In this document: positions 10,805-22,669 of the stretch, piece by piece
Position numbering within the stretch: position 1 is the stretch's first letter
How the letters are laid out: every line of letters begins with the position of its first letter
Assembly (NCBI RefSeq): GCF_943734655.1
Contig: NC_071355.1
Span: 77,885,449 to 77,949,448 of the forward strand
Direction of reading: 5' to 3'
Length of the DNA: 64,000 bases
From: Sabethes cyaneus
Taxonomy: Eukaryota > Arthropoda > Insecta > Diptera > Culicidae
Position numbers and translations under genes: made by a program
The notes under the pieces: model-generated
The model's database searches: none
Told to the model about the DNA's origin: nothing
Seen by the model: the letters and a program-made list of their open reading frames with translations, nothing else

Positions 10805-11782
10805 CTAATCGTTCCGCTGATTCCGGGCCACATGCCCGATGGAGCTCTCCGCTACACTGCTGATGGCTGTTTTGATAGTGTTCCAACAGTCCTCGAGAGG
10901 GGCTTCGTCCAGCTCGTCCTCTTGCGGCAGTGCAGCTTCGAGTGAATGCGCGTAGTTTGCGGCGACGTCTGGCTGCTTCAGCCGCGCGAGATCTAACCGA
11001 GGCTGGCGTCGGTACCGAATGTTGTTCACAACGGAGAGTCTTGGACGCATCTTAACCATCACTAGGTAGTGGTCCGAGTCAACGTTAGCGCTTCGATAGG
11101 ATCTGACGTCGATAATGTCTGAGAAGTGCCGACTGTCGATCAAAACGTGGTCGATCTGTGATTCTGTCTGATTTGGTGACCTCCAGGTGTACTTATGGTG
11201 GATTCTGTGCTGGAAAAAGGTACTACGTACGGCCATATTCTTGGAGGCGGCAAAGTCGATAAGTCTTAGGCCCATTTCATTGGTTCGCTGGTGTGTACTG
11301 AACCTTCCAATCACCGGTTTGTATTCCTCCTCCTGGCCGACCTGAGCATTGAAATCCCCGATGACGATCTTGATATCATGTTTTGAGCAGCGGTCGTATT
11401 CACTCTCCAACTGCGCGTAGAATTCATCCTTGTCGTCATCGGTACTTCTGAGGTGAGGGCTGTGCCCGTTGATGATGCTTATGTTGAAGAATCGGCCCTT
11501 GATTCTCAACCTGCACATTCGAGGATTGATTGGCCACCACCCAATCACCCGTTTCCGCATCTCGCCCATCACTATGAAAGCTGTACCCAGCTCGTGTGTG
11601 TTGCCGCAGCTCTGGTAGATGGTATGTCCATCTCTGAACGTACGTACCGTTGAGCTCTTCCAGCACACCTCCTCCAGCGCTACGACGTCGAACTTGCGGC
11701 TCTTCAATACGTCGGAGAGCACTCGAGTGCTCCCTTGGAAGTTGAGAGATCGGCAGTTCCACGTCCCGAGTTTCCAATCCAT
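10805..11782 (-). pseudogene. RTE-a endonuclease domain (APE-like)
   Basis: It starts MDWKLGTWNCRSLNF at 11,782. This domain nicks target DNA for target-primed reverse transcription. The order of motifs is that of exonuclease-endonuclease-phosphatase enzymes: TWNCRS near the start (metal-binding Asn), VALEEVCW (catalytic Glu), VIGDFNAQVG (Asp/Asn pair), YTWRSPNQTESQIDHVLID, and SDHYLVM with the catalytic Asp-His near residue 244. The frame ends in TAG at 10,807-10,805, where the sequence should continue RNDWFDDEC; the stop replaces Trp. In a live RTE this domain and the polymerase form one protein of about 1,000 residues. Confidence 0.88.
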
Positions 11783-11873
11783 GGTCCTTTTTCGTCGCGT
11801 GGGTCTATTCCGATTGTTCCAGTAAGAATATATTTGTTCTTCGTTCCATGCTTTAATATTTTTCGTGGTGACG

Positions 11874-13856
11874 CACAGTGGGACGGCGTCAAAAATAGGC
11901 GGACATCAGCTTTTGCGGAGAAACTATTAAGTTTTTCGCATTAGTGTCTTCGCAAAAGTTTCTTGGTTTTTAATTTATTTTTTTGTTAGATAAAAAAAAT
12001 TTACATTAAGGGGGTGAATCAATAAATAGAAAAATTAACTTTTTTATTTTAGGTCCAAAATAAACAGTGCCTAAGGAAAAGTGGTAGAGGACATTATTTC
12101 AAGAGTATTTGGTGAAGGAAGGAAGTTTCTATCCCTTAAGGGAAAAAAGATACTGAGCTACACAATAACAAACCCCCTTAATATCAGTTTTCCTAATTTT
12201 ACTTGCTTATTTCCGTTTCTACATCGTTTTGATGTTCAGTAAAATTTAAGATATAGTAAAAATACATCTTTTTGCTGAAGAGAGCGAGGCTCTAACCTTA
12301 TGGGATTTTAAGCTGTTACAGTTTTTAGACAAATTTCTAGTCAATTTTAAGGTGATTTATTTCAAAAAGGCGCAAGTATGCGCAGCCAATCTTAGCGACT
12401 TTATGTGTTGCAATGTAGTGGCTTTCATTTTATGTATATGTCACGGTGGATCACGGTGGAACATTCGAGCAAACTGCGACTAAAAATATCACGTTTAACG
12501 CCTGAAAAATTACATAAAATAACATAATCGATCAATACAAATGGTATAAACCCATTTAAAATAAAAATAAATTTAATAATAAATGATTTAACAATTCAAT
12601 GATGTTATATTTCTAAATAACTGTTCATTTCTTCATCGTTAGCTTCGGAGGAGTCAAGAGTACCGTTTCCCGCAAAATCTGGTTCATTATACGGATGGTA
12701 CAAAATGCCAGCTAGTATGCACCGAATTCTTATCCATGGTGCAGATATTATCCAAGCATCAGTGCTCCCTATCGGTGCCTTGTCAGAAGAACCGCAAGAA
12801 TGCCGGAATAAGGACGTCAAAATGTTCCGGGAAAATCGAGCGCGAAAATGTTCAAGGTGCATATTAGTCATCATACATGTTGTGTTTTGTTCCTAATTGC
12901 ATACGCTTATGTTCACAGAGTATCTACAAATCAAGATATATTTAACCGTTTAATGCTATCATCTGATCCGATAATTTCATCAGTGGGTAAGAACACAAAA
13001 CGGAAGAAAATGCCATTCAGTGAAGCAGCACTGAAGTTATTGCGTGAACCAGATTTTGCGGGAAACGGTACTCTTGACTCCTCCGAAGCTAACGATGAAG
13101 AAATGAACAGTTATTTAGAAATATAAGATCATTGAATTGTTAAATCATTTATTATTAAATTTATTTTTATTTTAAATGGGTTTATACCATTTGTATTGAT
13201 CGATTATGTTATTTTATGTAATTTTTCAGGCGTTAAACGTGATATTTTTAGTCGCAGTTTGCTCGAATGTTCTACCGTGATCCACCGTGACATATACATA
13301 AAATGAAAGCCACTACATTGCAACACATAAAGTCGCTGAGATTGGCTGCGCATACTTGCGCCTTTTTGAAATAAATCACCTTAAAATTGACTAGAAATTT
13401 GTCTAAAAACTGTAACAGCTTAAAATCCCATAAGGTTAGAGCCTCGCTCTCTTCAGCAAAAAGATGTATTTTTACTATATCTTAAATTTTACTGAACATC
13501 AAAACGATGTAGAAACGGAAATAAGCAAGTAAAATTAGGAAAACTGATATTAAGGGGGTTTGTTATTGTGTAGCTCAGTATCTTTTTTCCCTTAAGGGAT
13601 AGAAACTTCCTTCCTTCACCAAATACTCTTGAAATAATGTCCTCTACCACTTTTCCTTAGGCACTGTTTATTTTGGACCTAAAATAAAAAAGTTAATTTT
13701 TCTATTTATTGATTCACCCCCTTAATGTAAATTTTTTTATCTAACAAAAAAATAAATTAAAAACCAAGAAACTTTTGCGAAGACACTAATGCGAAAAACT
13801 TAATAGTTTCTCCGCAAAAGCTGATGTCCGCCTATTTTTGAACCTGTCCCACTGTG
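11874..13856. mobile_element. Transib foldback element, 1,983 bp
   Basis: Arms of about 813 bases (11874-12686 and 13045-13856) are near-identical inverted repeats. Both ends begin CACAGTGGGAC, a perfect match to the V(D)J signal heptamer CACAGTG. Flanks are a perfect 5-bp duplication TGACG (11869-11873 and 13857-13861). The unique centre plus the right arm encode the C-terminus of a Transib transposase, so the left arm is an inverted copy of the element's 3' end. It sits in the 5' leader of RTE-a. Termini, duplication length and protein agree on Transib, the DNA transposon superfamily related to RAG1. Confidence 0.9.
12687..13126 (+). pseudogene. Transib transposase C-terminal fragment (RAG1-core-like)
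   Basis: Exon one, to 12,856, reads MPASMHRILIHGADII, then LPIGALSEEPQECRNKD, then FRENRARKCSR. A 62-base GT-AG intron (12,857-12,918) follows in correct phase, then NQDIFNRLMLSSDPIIS and an acidic tail ending in TAA at 13,124-13,126. The SEE-x4-RNK-xx-x-FR-x4-ARK-S pattern resembles the region of RAG1 carrying the third catalytic acidic residue (from memory of the family). The N-terminal majority, including the two catalytic Asp residues, is absent, so the fragment cannot transpose by itself. The last about 80 bases of coding sequence lie in the inverted repeat and are also present inverted at 12,605-12,686. Confidence 0.8.
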
Positions 13857-15090
13857 TGACGGCTTGCAAAGCCTGCTACACCAACCCCCTGTTTCGCCGG
13901 AGGGCCAACGAAGCTCGAAAGAGCCCTCCTTTCCTGTCAGCATACGACCTTGGCTTCCACCGGGGTTGGTTACCCGATCTCCACCAAAGTTGCTCGTATC
14001 CCGGCTGGTACCACGAGGCGGTAGGAATAGGAGTTGCTGAATAAGAGGCTATGAGCCACTGTAGGGTCTATTTTATGCCTACACGTGCACAAGGCACCGA
14101 CGGTACGCATTATTCAGCCGTTTACCAGCCAGAAGACCACCATAAGAGTATAATAAAACTCACATTGTTGTTTGGAAATGCACGATAACAGTTTCCCAGA
14201 CAAACTGACGTGGCTGATTACCACGAAGCTACTCTGGAGCGAGTAATGTGCTACGTACGTGCCGAGTGGGTACCGAAACGTGAGAAACGATCTTCAGCAA
14301 AAGTAGCCCTCGCAGACGACCTCGCTATCAGTACTAGAAACCTTGGGATGGTGGCAGCAATCTCCGCCAGACTAAAAACGGAGGCTAGAAGAATTGGGAT
14401 ACAATTCAATGCATCGAAAACCAAATATATGGTAGGAAGAGGTTGCAGAGAAAATAACGTTTGCCTCCCAAGGACAGTAACTATTGAAGGCGATGAACTA
14501 GAAGTGGTTGTTAAGTTCGTATATTTGGGATCACTGGTTACCACCGTCAGTAATACAAGTAAGAAAATTCAACAATGCATGCAAGCTGAGATTCGAAGCT
14601 ACTTTTCCTTCCGCAAGACGCTTCGGTCAAGGAGCGTACGCTGCCGCGCGAAGCTAACGATGTACAATTCATTAATTAAACCAGTAGTCCTCTACGGACT
14701 CTAGGACTTGCCGCACTTAAACAAAAGGTGTTTTAGACTATTTTTATCGGAGTACAAAACAGAAAGCGAAGAATGGTGCCTCCGTATGAACCACGAGCTG
14801 CAAGCTTGGAGACACTCTCATCGTACATCAGACGAAAGCCGGGAGAATGCGGTGAACCGGCCACGTCGTAGGGATGTCGGACGACTATGCAGTGAAATCT
14901 CTTCAAGAGCGCCACCAGCAACAGAAGTAAAGAGAACCATCGACCTAGATGGTTTGACCAACTTGATGCCGACTTGCGTGTGTTGAGACGATCAATGAAT
15001 GGAGTAGCCCAGGACCGAGTACAGTAGGGAGAAATTCTTGATATAGCAAAAGCCACCACGGCTCTATGCTACTGGAAAGAAAAGGAAGAA

Positions 15091-15639
15091 TTATATTCGT
15101 CGATTAATTTGCCTTTATGAGGTTAATACATCTAAATATAGTTGACAATCGATTGGCTTTATAATATTTTGTCAATTTTGCTTTTTGTTTGTTTGGCTAA
15201 ATCATCGTTTTATCGAAGGTTCAGTATCCATCAGTAATCAGTAAGAGTCGAATAATGTCCATGACAACAATCAATAAAGACTCCCAGTTAGCGTTTACAA
15301 TGATTTTGAACATAAACTTTCAGATTTATCTTAATCTAACTTTATCATTATTACTGGTTGTTTTGAACTGCCAAAAAAAGATTGCACACGTTCAGAAACT
15401 TGCACCCCAGCAGGTTCCAGTACCGACGGCATCATGAGAACAGATGTGAACGGATCACTGTCCGCATATCGATTTCCTTTGTGTACCATTTTCTAAACAG
15501 AGCGAAAGAGAAAGAGTAAGAAAGAGCAAGAGAGGAAGCAATTTGCCCAAGGAACCATAACAAAACAAAGCAATACACAACGTTTAGCTGAGCTGAGCGA
15601 CGGCATTGTGCAGGGCTGCCCCGTACGAGGTTCCATAAG
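15091..15639. other. No gene seen upstream of the coiled-coil gene's first exon
   Basis: AT-rich DNA. A 60-codon frame at 15,255-15,437 has a hydrophobic stretch but no support. Sequence after 15,480 becomes purine-rich (GAGAAAGAGTAAGAAAGAGC) and then more GC-rich. Confidence 0.4.
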
Positions 15640-16555
15640 GTCCACACCAAATGCGATCGATCGTCGCGGTTCCGCTTTCAAGCAAAACACTCGTAAAGTT
15701 TTATTTTGGCTTTCGAGCTTTACTCTGTTCACTGCTGGCGAGAGCCAGCCCGAAGGGGGTTTCTCCCAGCCGTAACCCAGCGCATTTGTTAGTTGTACCC
15801 GCGAACGCGAGGGAGTTGGTCACGCTTTTTGGCGGTTGTGTGTTGGATCGGAAGTATTTTTTTTTGTTCCTTTCAGTTTTCCGGGAAAGATCAATCCGAT
15901 CATTCGGCTTTTAATTGCCACTGACAGTGATTGATACGCACCGGATCCGGCCTTTATAGCTCCAATGTTGTGTCACGTACCCGGTCAAATCTAATCCTTA
16001 ATTTATGGACCGCCTCCGTTCGTGCAGACGGGAAAGTGCTATAAAACCAAAAGTGTCCACTTGGTGGCCTCTGGCGTCGCCGGCAGCCGATGGAAGAGAT
16101 GGCGCCGTCGTCGTCGTCGTCGTGAGCTCCAACTGCTCTGCAATCACAATCTTCGCTGAGCTGCTTTTCGGCGGTCGGGAGGCAGGCGGCGAGCCGTGCG
16201 GATTTATGACATTGAGAGGGCGGCGAAAATCGTCGTCGATCGCGTATTGAAGTGTCGATAATATATTATACGGCCGGTGTTTATTTGGCGTCGGAGGGGC
16301 TTAGGCCAGGTGAAGTTTCGTGTTTTGTGCGACTTGTGTGAAATTTGTTTTCGTTCGTGAGAAGTGTTAAAGCTATTAGAGAGCTGAATAGAAAATAGTC
16401 ACTGAAGCCGTCAACATCGTCGTTGTTGCCGCAGTCGATGTCATTGTCGCTGGTTTAAAAGTCAGAGACGGCGATCGAATTGGATGAGAGGCGGCAGAAG
16501 GATAGGGAGCGGTAGAGTGGAGCGGCTTCCGATAGCGCCAATAGTCGATTGAATG
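15640..16555 (+). promoter_or_regulatory. Probable promoter, 5' UTR and start codon exon of the coiled-coil gene
   Basis: A GC-richer island with CpG-rich runs (a GTC triplet run near 16,107-16,122), unlike its surroundings. It ends GATTGAATG|GTATGC: an ATG at 16,553-16,555 with an in-frame TGA immediately upstream, directly followed by a GT donor. The first clear coding exon of the gene downstream (36,108) begins in phase 0 right after an AG acceptor, so ATG joined to TGG TCA CTT CGT would give MWSLR. A TCAGT initiator-like element lies near 15,870. The joining is inference from phase and composition; an alternative start exon inside the long intron is possible. Confidence 0.5.
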
Positions 16556-17329
16556 GTATGCAGTTTTTTGCGATCGATTGTCGTATTTGTACTAATGATT
16601 TCATAAATTGTCCGTTATTAGCGCTTTTTGCTGTTATTAGTCATTCAGTGTTGTGTTCTGTGAATGCGGGTAGACATGGAGATTGTTTGTAATTGCGGAG
16701 CATGACTTGCCTGGTGGATAACCGATTAGGTCTGAAGTTTGTTTATGATTGAAGTAAATGTCCTGTGGCTAGTTCTGTTATTTGTACAATTAGATCGGAA
16801 TGCATACGCGGAGCCATTTAGTTTCTGGTATGTTTTGTTTACGTTTTCATTTTAATTTGCTACATAGCTTAAACCGTTCGAAAATTGATTGCCTATCCTT
16901 GACTTGAAAAGCTGTCTGTCATTACTGATAATTATTTACGAGGTTAGACTCATGATACGATGCTGTAATTGTCACTAATAACTGTAAATGTCTCGTAACC
17001 CATCCGGTCTAGAAACTGGGCATTTAAAAATTAAAGAAAAAATAAACAGGCTATTTATAGAACTCTTCGACTTCAATTTTTTCTCACGCTTTTTTGCAAT
17101 GAAGCAAAATAAAGAAAATAGTAAAGTGATTAAAGGAAAAAAGTTAATAAATAAATATAGATATATAAAATACAAGAGCTTGTCGACAGCTTGCGTTGGA
17201 AAAAAAATTAGTGGCACCAGCCTAAGAACACTGGAAAAAGATATACACGATTATCAACTTTTTTTATTACTATAAAGTTTATTTTAACTGGACCTCGGTA
17301 ATTTGGGTGCGTTCACATTAAAAAAAATT

Positions 17330-18850
17330 AACACAATTGTGTCACAATTATCTGCCACAGCTCATTTCGTTTGACTGATTCATACGCCGTCTTAAACTCT
17401 GCAAATAGATAAATAATTTGCAATTTGTACTCCTCGAACTTGTCGTCTAGTAAATAAAGCAGGGTAAACATTTGATCCGTTGTGGAGCGACCTTTACGAA
17501 GACCAGCTTGGTACTCGCCGACGTAAGGACTCCTCTTAGGGCCTTAGTCTACAGAATAAGATACGGGAAAGCACCTTGTAGGCTGAATTGAGCCTCGATA
17601 ATCTCAAGTCGACTCGAGTCGATGTAGTTTTTTTTTAAAACAGAGTAAATGAGGCCATCTAGCCACTTCTCCAGAATTTGTTCTTCCGTTTAGATCCTCA
17701 CAATGATCAAGTGGATTGCATCGTTTAACCGCTCACTTGCCAGTTTCAGAAGTTCAGCCAGTATACCGTCCTTCTCAGCAGCCTTGCCTTGCTCTTCCAC
17801 CTGACAGTTACCAATGTTTTGCCGGTAAGCAGGTTGCCAGCATTAGCATTCATATCACAGGCATGGCAAAATACTTGTTCTTCGCGATTTTGGCGAAACT
17901 CTGTATATTGTTGCTGACGAATCTCTCCTCTGTTGCGCCGAGCTCCTCAAGTGTTGCTACAGTCTCTCTATTCCATTATCTGTTCTGACTTGCTATGGCC
18001 GCAGTGAGACTTCTGGCCAGGTTCTTCTCAACAATCACTCTTTGGCATTTGGCATCAAAAAACCAAGTGTTACACTGTCGTCTACGCGTCGTTCCTACCA
18101 TATCTCTTGCAGTTGTTGCCAGGGCACCATAGAGGTTTCTTCACAGCCCACTTATATCTTCTACGATTCTACTTCTGCGATTCATTGATCAAGCTTGCTG
18201 GCGTATTCCGCTGTCACGCCATCTGCCGTTAACCGCTGGATGTTGAAACGTAGCATCCTCTAAGTACGAGCCTTCATCGCGTTCGAAAAATAGTGATCAA
18301 AGTTGATATTTGGTCCACAAAAAGACCGTACATCGATGACCACTGAAAAGTGTCGACCGTCAATCAGGACATGATCGATCTGGGAGTTAGAGTCTCTATT
18401 TAGATGCCTTCGATGTGTGGTGTGTTTATGAATATTTAGACGTGGAAAGTAGATGCAATAGATGGCCATTCATGTGGCATCGGAAAAGCTTATGAGTCTT
18501 AAACCGTTTTCATTGGTCGACAGACACGGAAGAATTCGTCTCTTCTGATCTGCGCATTTGCATCTCCGATGATGATTTTCACGTCAAGTTTAGGACACTG
18601 TGCAGCCTGCCGTAGAATTCGTCCTTATGTGTCATCGGATATATCATTTGTCAAAGCGCAAACGTTGATTAGACTGTAGTTGAAGAACCTACCCTTAATT
18701 GTTAACACAGATTTAGTGACATCTACGGTCCTGCACCGAATAACTTGTTACTTATGTTTTCTCAACACTTCGAAACTGACTCCGTGTTATCCCTTTCTAC
18801 CAGCACTGTAGTAGATGTGGTACTTGAATGAAGTGCCTGAAACTGCGTCT
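17330..18850 (-). pseudogene. RTE relic, endonuclease and reverse transcriptase
   Basis: On the minus strand: endonuclease residues SNSQIDHVLIDGRHFS and IDVRSF-GPNINFDHYF at 18,270-18,400, matching RTE-a SQIDHVLIDSRHFSDIIDVRS; then decayed polymerase near 17,330-17,560 around GRSTTDQ-like and motif A-like (FKTAYES) sequence. Stops and indels throughout. The order is that of a minus-strand RTE. Confidence 0.65.
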
Positions 18851-19398
18851 ACTGCACTGAACTCTCTTTCTCCGGACTTTGGTCACCGAACTTTCTGACT
18901 AACAGCGATCTCCACCCTGAGTCGATGTAGTCGAGCAAGCAAGCCAGCTCATACCGGCTCAAGAAGTGTGCATTGCTAGTGTTCGGAAATTTGAAAAATC
19001 GTAGAGAAAACGTCTTTTTATTTAAATTATATGAAAAATAGGAATCCTCGAATTTTTTACACTGGGTATTAATTGCAAATATTTCGGGAGGTGATTGAAG
19101 ACCACATTTGACGAAAAAAATTCTTCTTCGCATAAGGTCAAATCTCATTCATTACACATTTATTGAACATTTTTAGGTTTTGGTTCTGTTTGTTTTAAAT
19201 TAGCTCTTTGACGCGAAACGTCCATTTCTTTTAGTTTCGTTGCAATTCTCTCCTAAACGTATCGTGTTGGCTGTTGAACGTGTATCTGAAAACTGCACGA
19301 ATTCCTACATCATGCATAGCACACTAGAGTACATCGTGTGATGGCCAGTCTAACGCGTATGTAAAACAACAACAAAACAGACTTTACGTTTTTCTCTA

Positions 19399-20049
19399 GG
19401 ACGTTTTTGAAAACGATTTCATAGCATAGCATAGCATAGCATAGACAACCTTACACATCATGGGTGGCTGATATGATGTACCCGTAAGTACACCATACAC
19501 CTGGCCATGTCCTTACGATTGTAGAAATGGGTACGTTAGTTGACCACCTACTTTAAGAGGATGCGCAAAAACCCAGTAATATACGATATGAATAAAATAT
19601 TAAAAATAAAATGAAATGGAGCATATATGGGAAAAAATAGAACAATCTCACCATCAAACTTCGAATGAAAAATAATTGCGTCAGTTTCCATCATTCTAAA
19701 ATCCAATAATCAATTTAATTTTTCCTTACGATATCCATGTGCATTATTTAAGCTTGTTACGGTTAGAGTCTTAATTGTACAATAGGAGGTGCTTGATGAG
19801 CGAACGAAAACGAAATAAATAATTAAAATAACATATTATACTTACCTGCTACCAAGGCCGTGTGGCTCAGCCGTCTGCATCTGGGGACCACGCGGCATCG
19901 CACCTCCTAGCTTAGCTACTCAATAGAGTATTACCGAATATGGCCACGTGGAGGCGCTAGGTAGGAGCTTGGGCTGGCAAAAGCTATGTTGGTCGCTTTC
20001 TCGTTTGCCTTCTCCATTTCATACCCGGACGTTTTTGAAAACGATTTCA
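19399..20049 (-). mobile_element. 605-bp retro-insertion with 23-bp target duplication
   Basis: The 23-base word beginning GGACGTTTTTGAAAACGAT and ending TTCA occurs at 19,399-19,421 and again at 20,027-20,049. The sequence between (19,422-20,026) starts with four to five TAGCA units, which read as a 3' tail if the element lies on the minus strand. A long perfect duplication plus a tandem tail is the signature of LINE-mediated insertion. A tRNA-like TGGCTCAGCCGTCTG at 19,866 is on the other strand and has no partner B box. The element family is not identified. Confidence 0.6.
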
Positions 20050-20682
20050 GCATCAAAATGTATTCTCCGGAGGAACGCGCGGACATTCACCTTTGCTATG
20101 GCTTCGTTTATTGTGTAGCAACGGTAGCCCAGTAGGAATATGGTCATAGATTTTCCGACCGTTAGCTACTTATTGCGAGCTAATATACTAAATTAAGAAG
20201 GAGGAACGAGACTTCAAGGAGACCAGCATCAGCAAGCGGCAACAGCGATGGACCATGAAATTTTGCGGATCGGGGAGAATTATCCCAAGATAAACACAAG
20301 GTATGTTGCGGCTTTGCTCCCCATATCACACTAGGAAGTGTGGAACGGGCTGAACCGGTTAAAAAGGGCATCGTTTTCACACGCTTTAGGATCAAGAGCT
20401 GCTGCCTAAACATAAACCAAAGCGGTTTGAGCTTTGGTAATCATGCAAGCGTTAGACGCGTCAAACTGTGCCGTCGCTTACAGTGAACTAGTGTGCTATT
20501 CGTGATGTATGAATTCGTCCAGTTTACAGATACTAATTCAACACCCAATATGATATGTTTAAAATGAAATTGCAACGAAACTAAAAGAGATTGGCGTTTC
20601 ACGTCACAGTCTGAAAAAGTTCAGAATTTCTATCGATAATTTATGAATAGCTAACCTTATTCTGGTTATGACACTTCTTCTT

Positions 20683-21030
20683 CTAGCAGCATAGAGCCGG
20701 GGTGGTTCTTGCCATGTCAAGAATTCTTCTTCGCTGTACACGGTCCTGGGCTACTGGACGTTGAACGTGTAGGCTTCAAGAGAAGGCTGGAAGGTGGAGG
20801 CTGAAGAGAACAGATTTCACTGCACCACCGTCCGACATCCTTCCCAAGTAACAATTTGGGTTTTATTACACTCTTATGATGGTATTTAAGATCAATAATG
20901 GTCACCATAGTCTCTCTACTTTCACTTTCCCAACTTTTTGTATGATGGAAAACTCTCCAAGTAGCGCCTGCAGATGGTGGCTCATTACAGTCCCAAATCC
21001 GTAGAGGAATACAGATATGATTAGCGTTAT
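20683..21030 (-). pseudogene. RTE 3' relic with partial 108-bp MITE
   Basis: Near 20,685-20,760 the plus-strand text AGCATAGAGCCGGGGTGG and CACGGTCCTGGGCTAC is the complement of the RTE-b 3' end at 15,000-15,075. Minus-strand reading gives GKDVGRWCSEICS, like DVGRLCSEIS of RTE-b. At 20,845-20,912 a half copy of the palindromic MITE (CCAAGTAACAATTTGGGTT onward) interrupts it. Confidence 0.6.
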
Positions 21031-22669
21031 GTACATTATCAGCTTTGTACAGCGGTGTATGCACTATGAGATATCAGGCGGACAAAAATCAGAAAACTGA
21101 CTTTCACTAATCGTTTTAATGAAATTTTCTATTGATAGTAAACACTTCAATTAAGAAAAATCCAAAATAGCAAGTCTCTATAGGATGTTGTTTCTGAGAT
21201 AGAGGCTGTCAAAGTTGAAAAACGATATGACATATATGCTTTTTGCCATTAAAACACGTTTGGTTTCAAATCAATTTTTGAACACTATTTTCAAAGTTAA
21301 ATCTTATGTATTATACATCATTAGAAAGGCAATGAATTGAGCTTTCCGAAAAACAAATGGTTTAGACAGCTAGAGTAAAAAAAAATATCATAAAAAGAAT
21401 GGGAAGAAGAAAAACATGGAAAAATAAGAGAATTTTCTGCTTTGTTAGACGAGAACTTTTTTTCTCCAGATATCTCCAGGTCAATTCCACATTCTGTGTT
21501 CAGTCTCAAGTATATACTACCAAATTATGAAAGAATTACGTGCCACCATGCGCCACTTTGCAAAATATAGTATTTTGAAAATTTCTAGTCACTATGGGAG
21601 ATTTCAAGACTAAATATATTTTCAGCGAATAACACACACACACATAAACGCGCGCGCTCAGATAACGTATCAACGTGAAATGATGTCAACAGAAGAAGCA
21701 TTTAGTGTAATTATATTTAGAAACTGGGTTAAGCAAATTTCAATATGAAATAATTCAGAGGGAGTCGCCATCGAGATTTCCTACTTACGACATTATTGGA
21801 ACTATGAAAAAAACATGCGCCCCTCCTGCTAAGTTCATCGAAGAAACGTCTTCGAAAATTTAAAATTCCAATCCAATTCAGTGGGCTGAGTTCTTAGACC
21901 TATGGCCTATTTTAAGATCTATCTTCTAGATCTTCTAGAACTTGTGGACCAATTTCAGTAAATCTTACAAAGTTTATATGGGACGAAAGTATTTTGAAAA
22001 TGAAATATATTGTGTGACATTTGTTTGCGCCATCTCCGAGAAAACGTTGGTAGACAATTGATTACTCAAACGCATATATAGAAACTCATACGTGTATACA
22101 TAAATTCATATATACATACATACATACAATCAGACATTTGTAGATCTCATCGACCTGAGTTAAACAGTGAATGACAGTCGGCCCTTTAGGCTTTGCTAAA
22201 AAGTCAGGTCTTCTACCGTGCGGCAATTTTTCTTCTATTCTGGGTTCCTTTTATGATTTTTTGATGAGTTTCAACATAAAACCAAATTTTTTTGAGTTTG
22301 GCCACTGGGAAAAAAATAATTGAGCCGAAAGGCCGATTTTGAAATTTTAAGGAATAAGGGACTTTTAACATTTTATGACCGCCATCTTGTCCAATATAAA
22401 AAAAAACATTTATACATTTGAAGACAGGATTTGCAGTCTTAATGCAAAAAACAGATCGAAAATCGGTTGAAAATTGATCATAAAACGGCGATTTTACAAA
22501 ATCATATATTAGTTTTTCGCATATGACAAAGGTAAAAAGTTAAACCCTTTTCAAAATATGTTCGTCAAATGTTTGCAAATGTACTCTAAGAACATATTTT
22601 AATCATACAAACTAGGAAACCATAAAAAATCCTAAAAAGAATTCGAAAATATTTTTGTCCGCCTGCTTG

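Larger units (their letters stand above)
8484..14131 (-). mobile_element. RTE-a, near full-length RTE-clade LINE
   Basis: It is bounded by a perfect 12-bp duplication GAAGACCACCAT (8472-8483 and 14132-14143). After subtracting the hAT-like MITE, the Transib foldback and their duplications, about 3.3 kb remains, the usual RTE size. The 3' end (left, minus strand) is a short TAAG-type tail, as in the second copy at 42,840-44,324. The 5' leader (13,862-14,131) is shared with RTE-b and separated from the coding region by the Transib insertion. One ORF encodes an apurinic-type endonuclease then reverse transcriptase, with two nonsense codons. Compared with other relics here it is young. Confidence 0.88.
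8409..14176. mobile_element. 108-bp palindromic MITE, interrupted copy
   Basis: The left 75 bases (8409-8483, starting CCCAAGTAACAATT) and the right 33 bases (14144-14176, ending TTGTTGTTTGGA) add up to exactly 108 bases, the length of the intact copies at 28,413 and 49,896. Flanking AA (8407-8408 and 14177-14178) is the target duplication; deleting the element plus one AA rejoins the RTE-b reading frame across CAGATAATGCAC. The interior between the halves is RTE-a. Confidence 0.85.
7020..15090 (+). pseudogene. RTE-b retrotransposon relic, split at 8,408/14,179
   Basis: The 5' part runs to 8,408 and the 3' part from 14,179. In order: a 5' leader near 7,070-7,170 (CAGCCGGGATACGAACAAC) shared with RTE-a, endonuclease remnants near 7,400-7,560 (NGFCS region), then GWKLFFDGHLNDD, EIEQLKNNNNGKES, GVVWSISKNGEKLDC, and motif A as VDFRASYDTVEREQLWQI. 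After the insertion it resumes MHDNSFPDKLTW, LADDLAIST (catalytic DD), RRIGIQFNASKTKYM, FVYLGSLVTT, LIKPVVLYG and a C-terminal basic region. The 3' flank ends near 15,090. Multiple stops and frameshifts make it a dead copy, the oldest layer of the nest. Confidence 0.8.

Noticed and set aside
10317..10945. Plus-strand open frames up to 167 codons
   Set aside because: They are antisense shadows of the RTE-a reverse transcriptase, which reads clearly on the minus strand with all catalytic motifs.
15255..15437. 60-codon frame with hydrophobic stretch
   Set aside because: Too short, no start context or neighbour support, and directly upstream of a likely promoter.
19855..19990. tRNA gene suggested by TGGCTCAGCCGTCTG (A-box-like)
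   Set aside because: No B box, no acceptor-stem complementarity and no anticodon arm can be drawn; it lies inside a retro-insertion.
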